NCBI GenBank assembly: GCA_003452655.1
Contig: DMNR01000116.1
Coordinates: 1-13,533, forward strand
Source: Actinomycetota bacterium
GTDB taxonomy: Bacteria > Actinomycetota > Actinomycetes > S36-B12 > UBA10799
DNA: 13,533 bases
Direction: 5' to 3'
Shown here: piece after piece, positions 13,259 through 13,533 of the stretch
How the letters are laid out: every line of letters starts with the position of its first letter
Position numbering within the stretch: the first letter of the stretch is position 1
The notes under the pieces: generated by a model
Databases searched by the model: none
What the model was told of the DNA's origin: nothing
The model's input: the letters and a program-made list of their open reading frames with translations, nothing else
Position numbers and translations under genes: made by a program

Positions 13259-13533
13259 ATGACTGCCTCGACAGGTCCCGACACCGGTGAATCCCTCAAT
13301 GAACAGGCACCGCCCAAGACTGTCCTGCTGGCATCGCCGCGTGGGTACTGTGCGGGTGTTGACCGGGCGGTGATCACTGTCGAAAAGGCACTCGACCTCT
13401 ATGGCGCACCGGTGTACGTGCGCAAGGAAATCGTGCACAACGCACACGTCGTGCAGACTCTGAAGGATCGCGGCGCAATCTTCGTGGAGGAGACCGAGGA
13501 GGTTCCAGAGGGTGCTCTCGTCGTATTCAGCGC
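13259..13533 (+). CDS. ispH: 4-hydroxy-3-methylbut-2-enyl diphosphate reductase, N-terminal part
   Basis: The first 91 codons of ispH (lytB), cut off by the end of the window. IspH is the last enzyme of the MEP isoprenoid pathway, reducing HMBPP to IPP and DMAPP with a 4Fe-4S cluster in the cytosol. After about 20 variable residues come [12 protein letters not shown], whose Cys31 is the first cluster ligand, and [12 protein letters not shown], whose His60 matches the conserved substrate-binding His of the E. coli enzyme. The fragment ends in [11 protein letters not shown], just where the family reaches its next conserved block. The ATG at 13259 follows a -10-like TAACAT by six bases and gives a normal N-terminus. 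The gene is divergent from xseA, as in other actinobacteria. The rest of the protein is not visible. Confidence 0.96.
   Translation, partial: MTASTGPDTGESLNEQAPPKTVLLASPRGYCAGVDRAVITVEKALDLYGAPVYVRKEIVHNAHVVQTLKDRGAIFVEETEEVPEGALVVFS

Overview
The window looks like the chromosome of a high-GC actinomycete (Actinomycetota). GC is roughly 60% by eye. Start codons include GTG. Several genes have an actinobacterial -10 element (A at position 2, T at position 6) placed 6-7 bases before a start codon, as in leaderless mRNAs. The gene set (polysaccharide deacetylase, fumarase, DUF4245 protein, xseB-xseA, ispH) recalls the Mycobacterium tuberculosis Rv1096-Rv1110 neighbourhood and the equivalent Streptomyces locus. 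That comparison is from memory, not a search. I see no insertion sequence, prophage, CRISPR array, tRNA or rRNA.

Layout. 3-977 (-) is an alpha/beta hydrolase with a strong Shine-Dalgarno. 978-1471 has no convincing gene; it holds a palindromic GTTAC/GTAAC box near the hydrolase and a series of hairpins before the next gene. 1472-5953 (+) is a run of cell-envelope-type genes: a secreted lysozyme-like transglycosylase, a metallo-beta-lactamase-fold hydrolase, a four-helix membrane protein fused to an alkaline-phosphatase-superfamily domain (start overlaps the previous stop by ATGA), and a lipoprotein polysaccharide deacetylase. 5978-7657 (-) is a single-chain class I Fe-S fumarase, convergent with the deacetylase. 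7732-8265 (+) is a DUF4245 membrane-anchored protein, divergent from the fumarase. 8366-9673 (+) is a ClC H+/Cl- exchanger and 9726-11708 (+) a FUSC-family membrane protein. 11742-13187 (-) carries xseB and xseA, the two subunits of exonuclease VII, in one operon. 13259-13533 (+) is the start of ispH, cut by the window end.

How they fit together. Exonuclease VII, fumarase and IspH are housekeeping functions (DNA repair, TCA cycle, isoprenoid synthesis). The transglycosylase and deacetylase would act outside the cell on peptidoglycan. Between them sit two metal-dependent hydrolases with unknown substrates. The large membrane protein is the most interesting gene: its catalytic residues look intact, but simple topology rules place the catalytic domain inside the cell, unlike most membrane-attached relatives. 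No demonstrably new system is visible. The best candidates for new biology are this fusion protein with its coupled partner, and the long structured leader before the transglycosylase.
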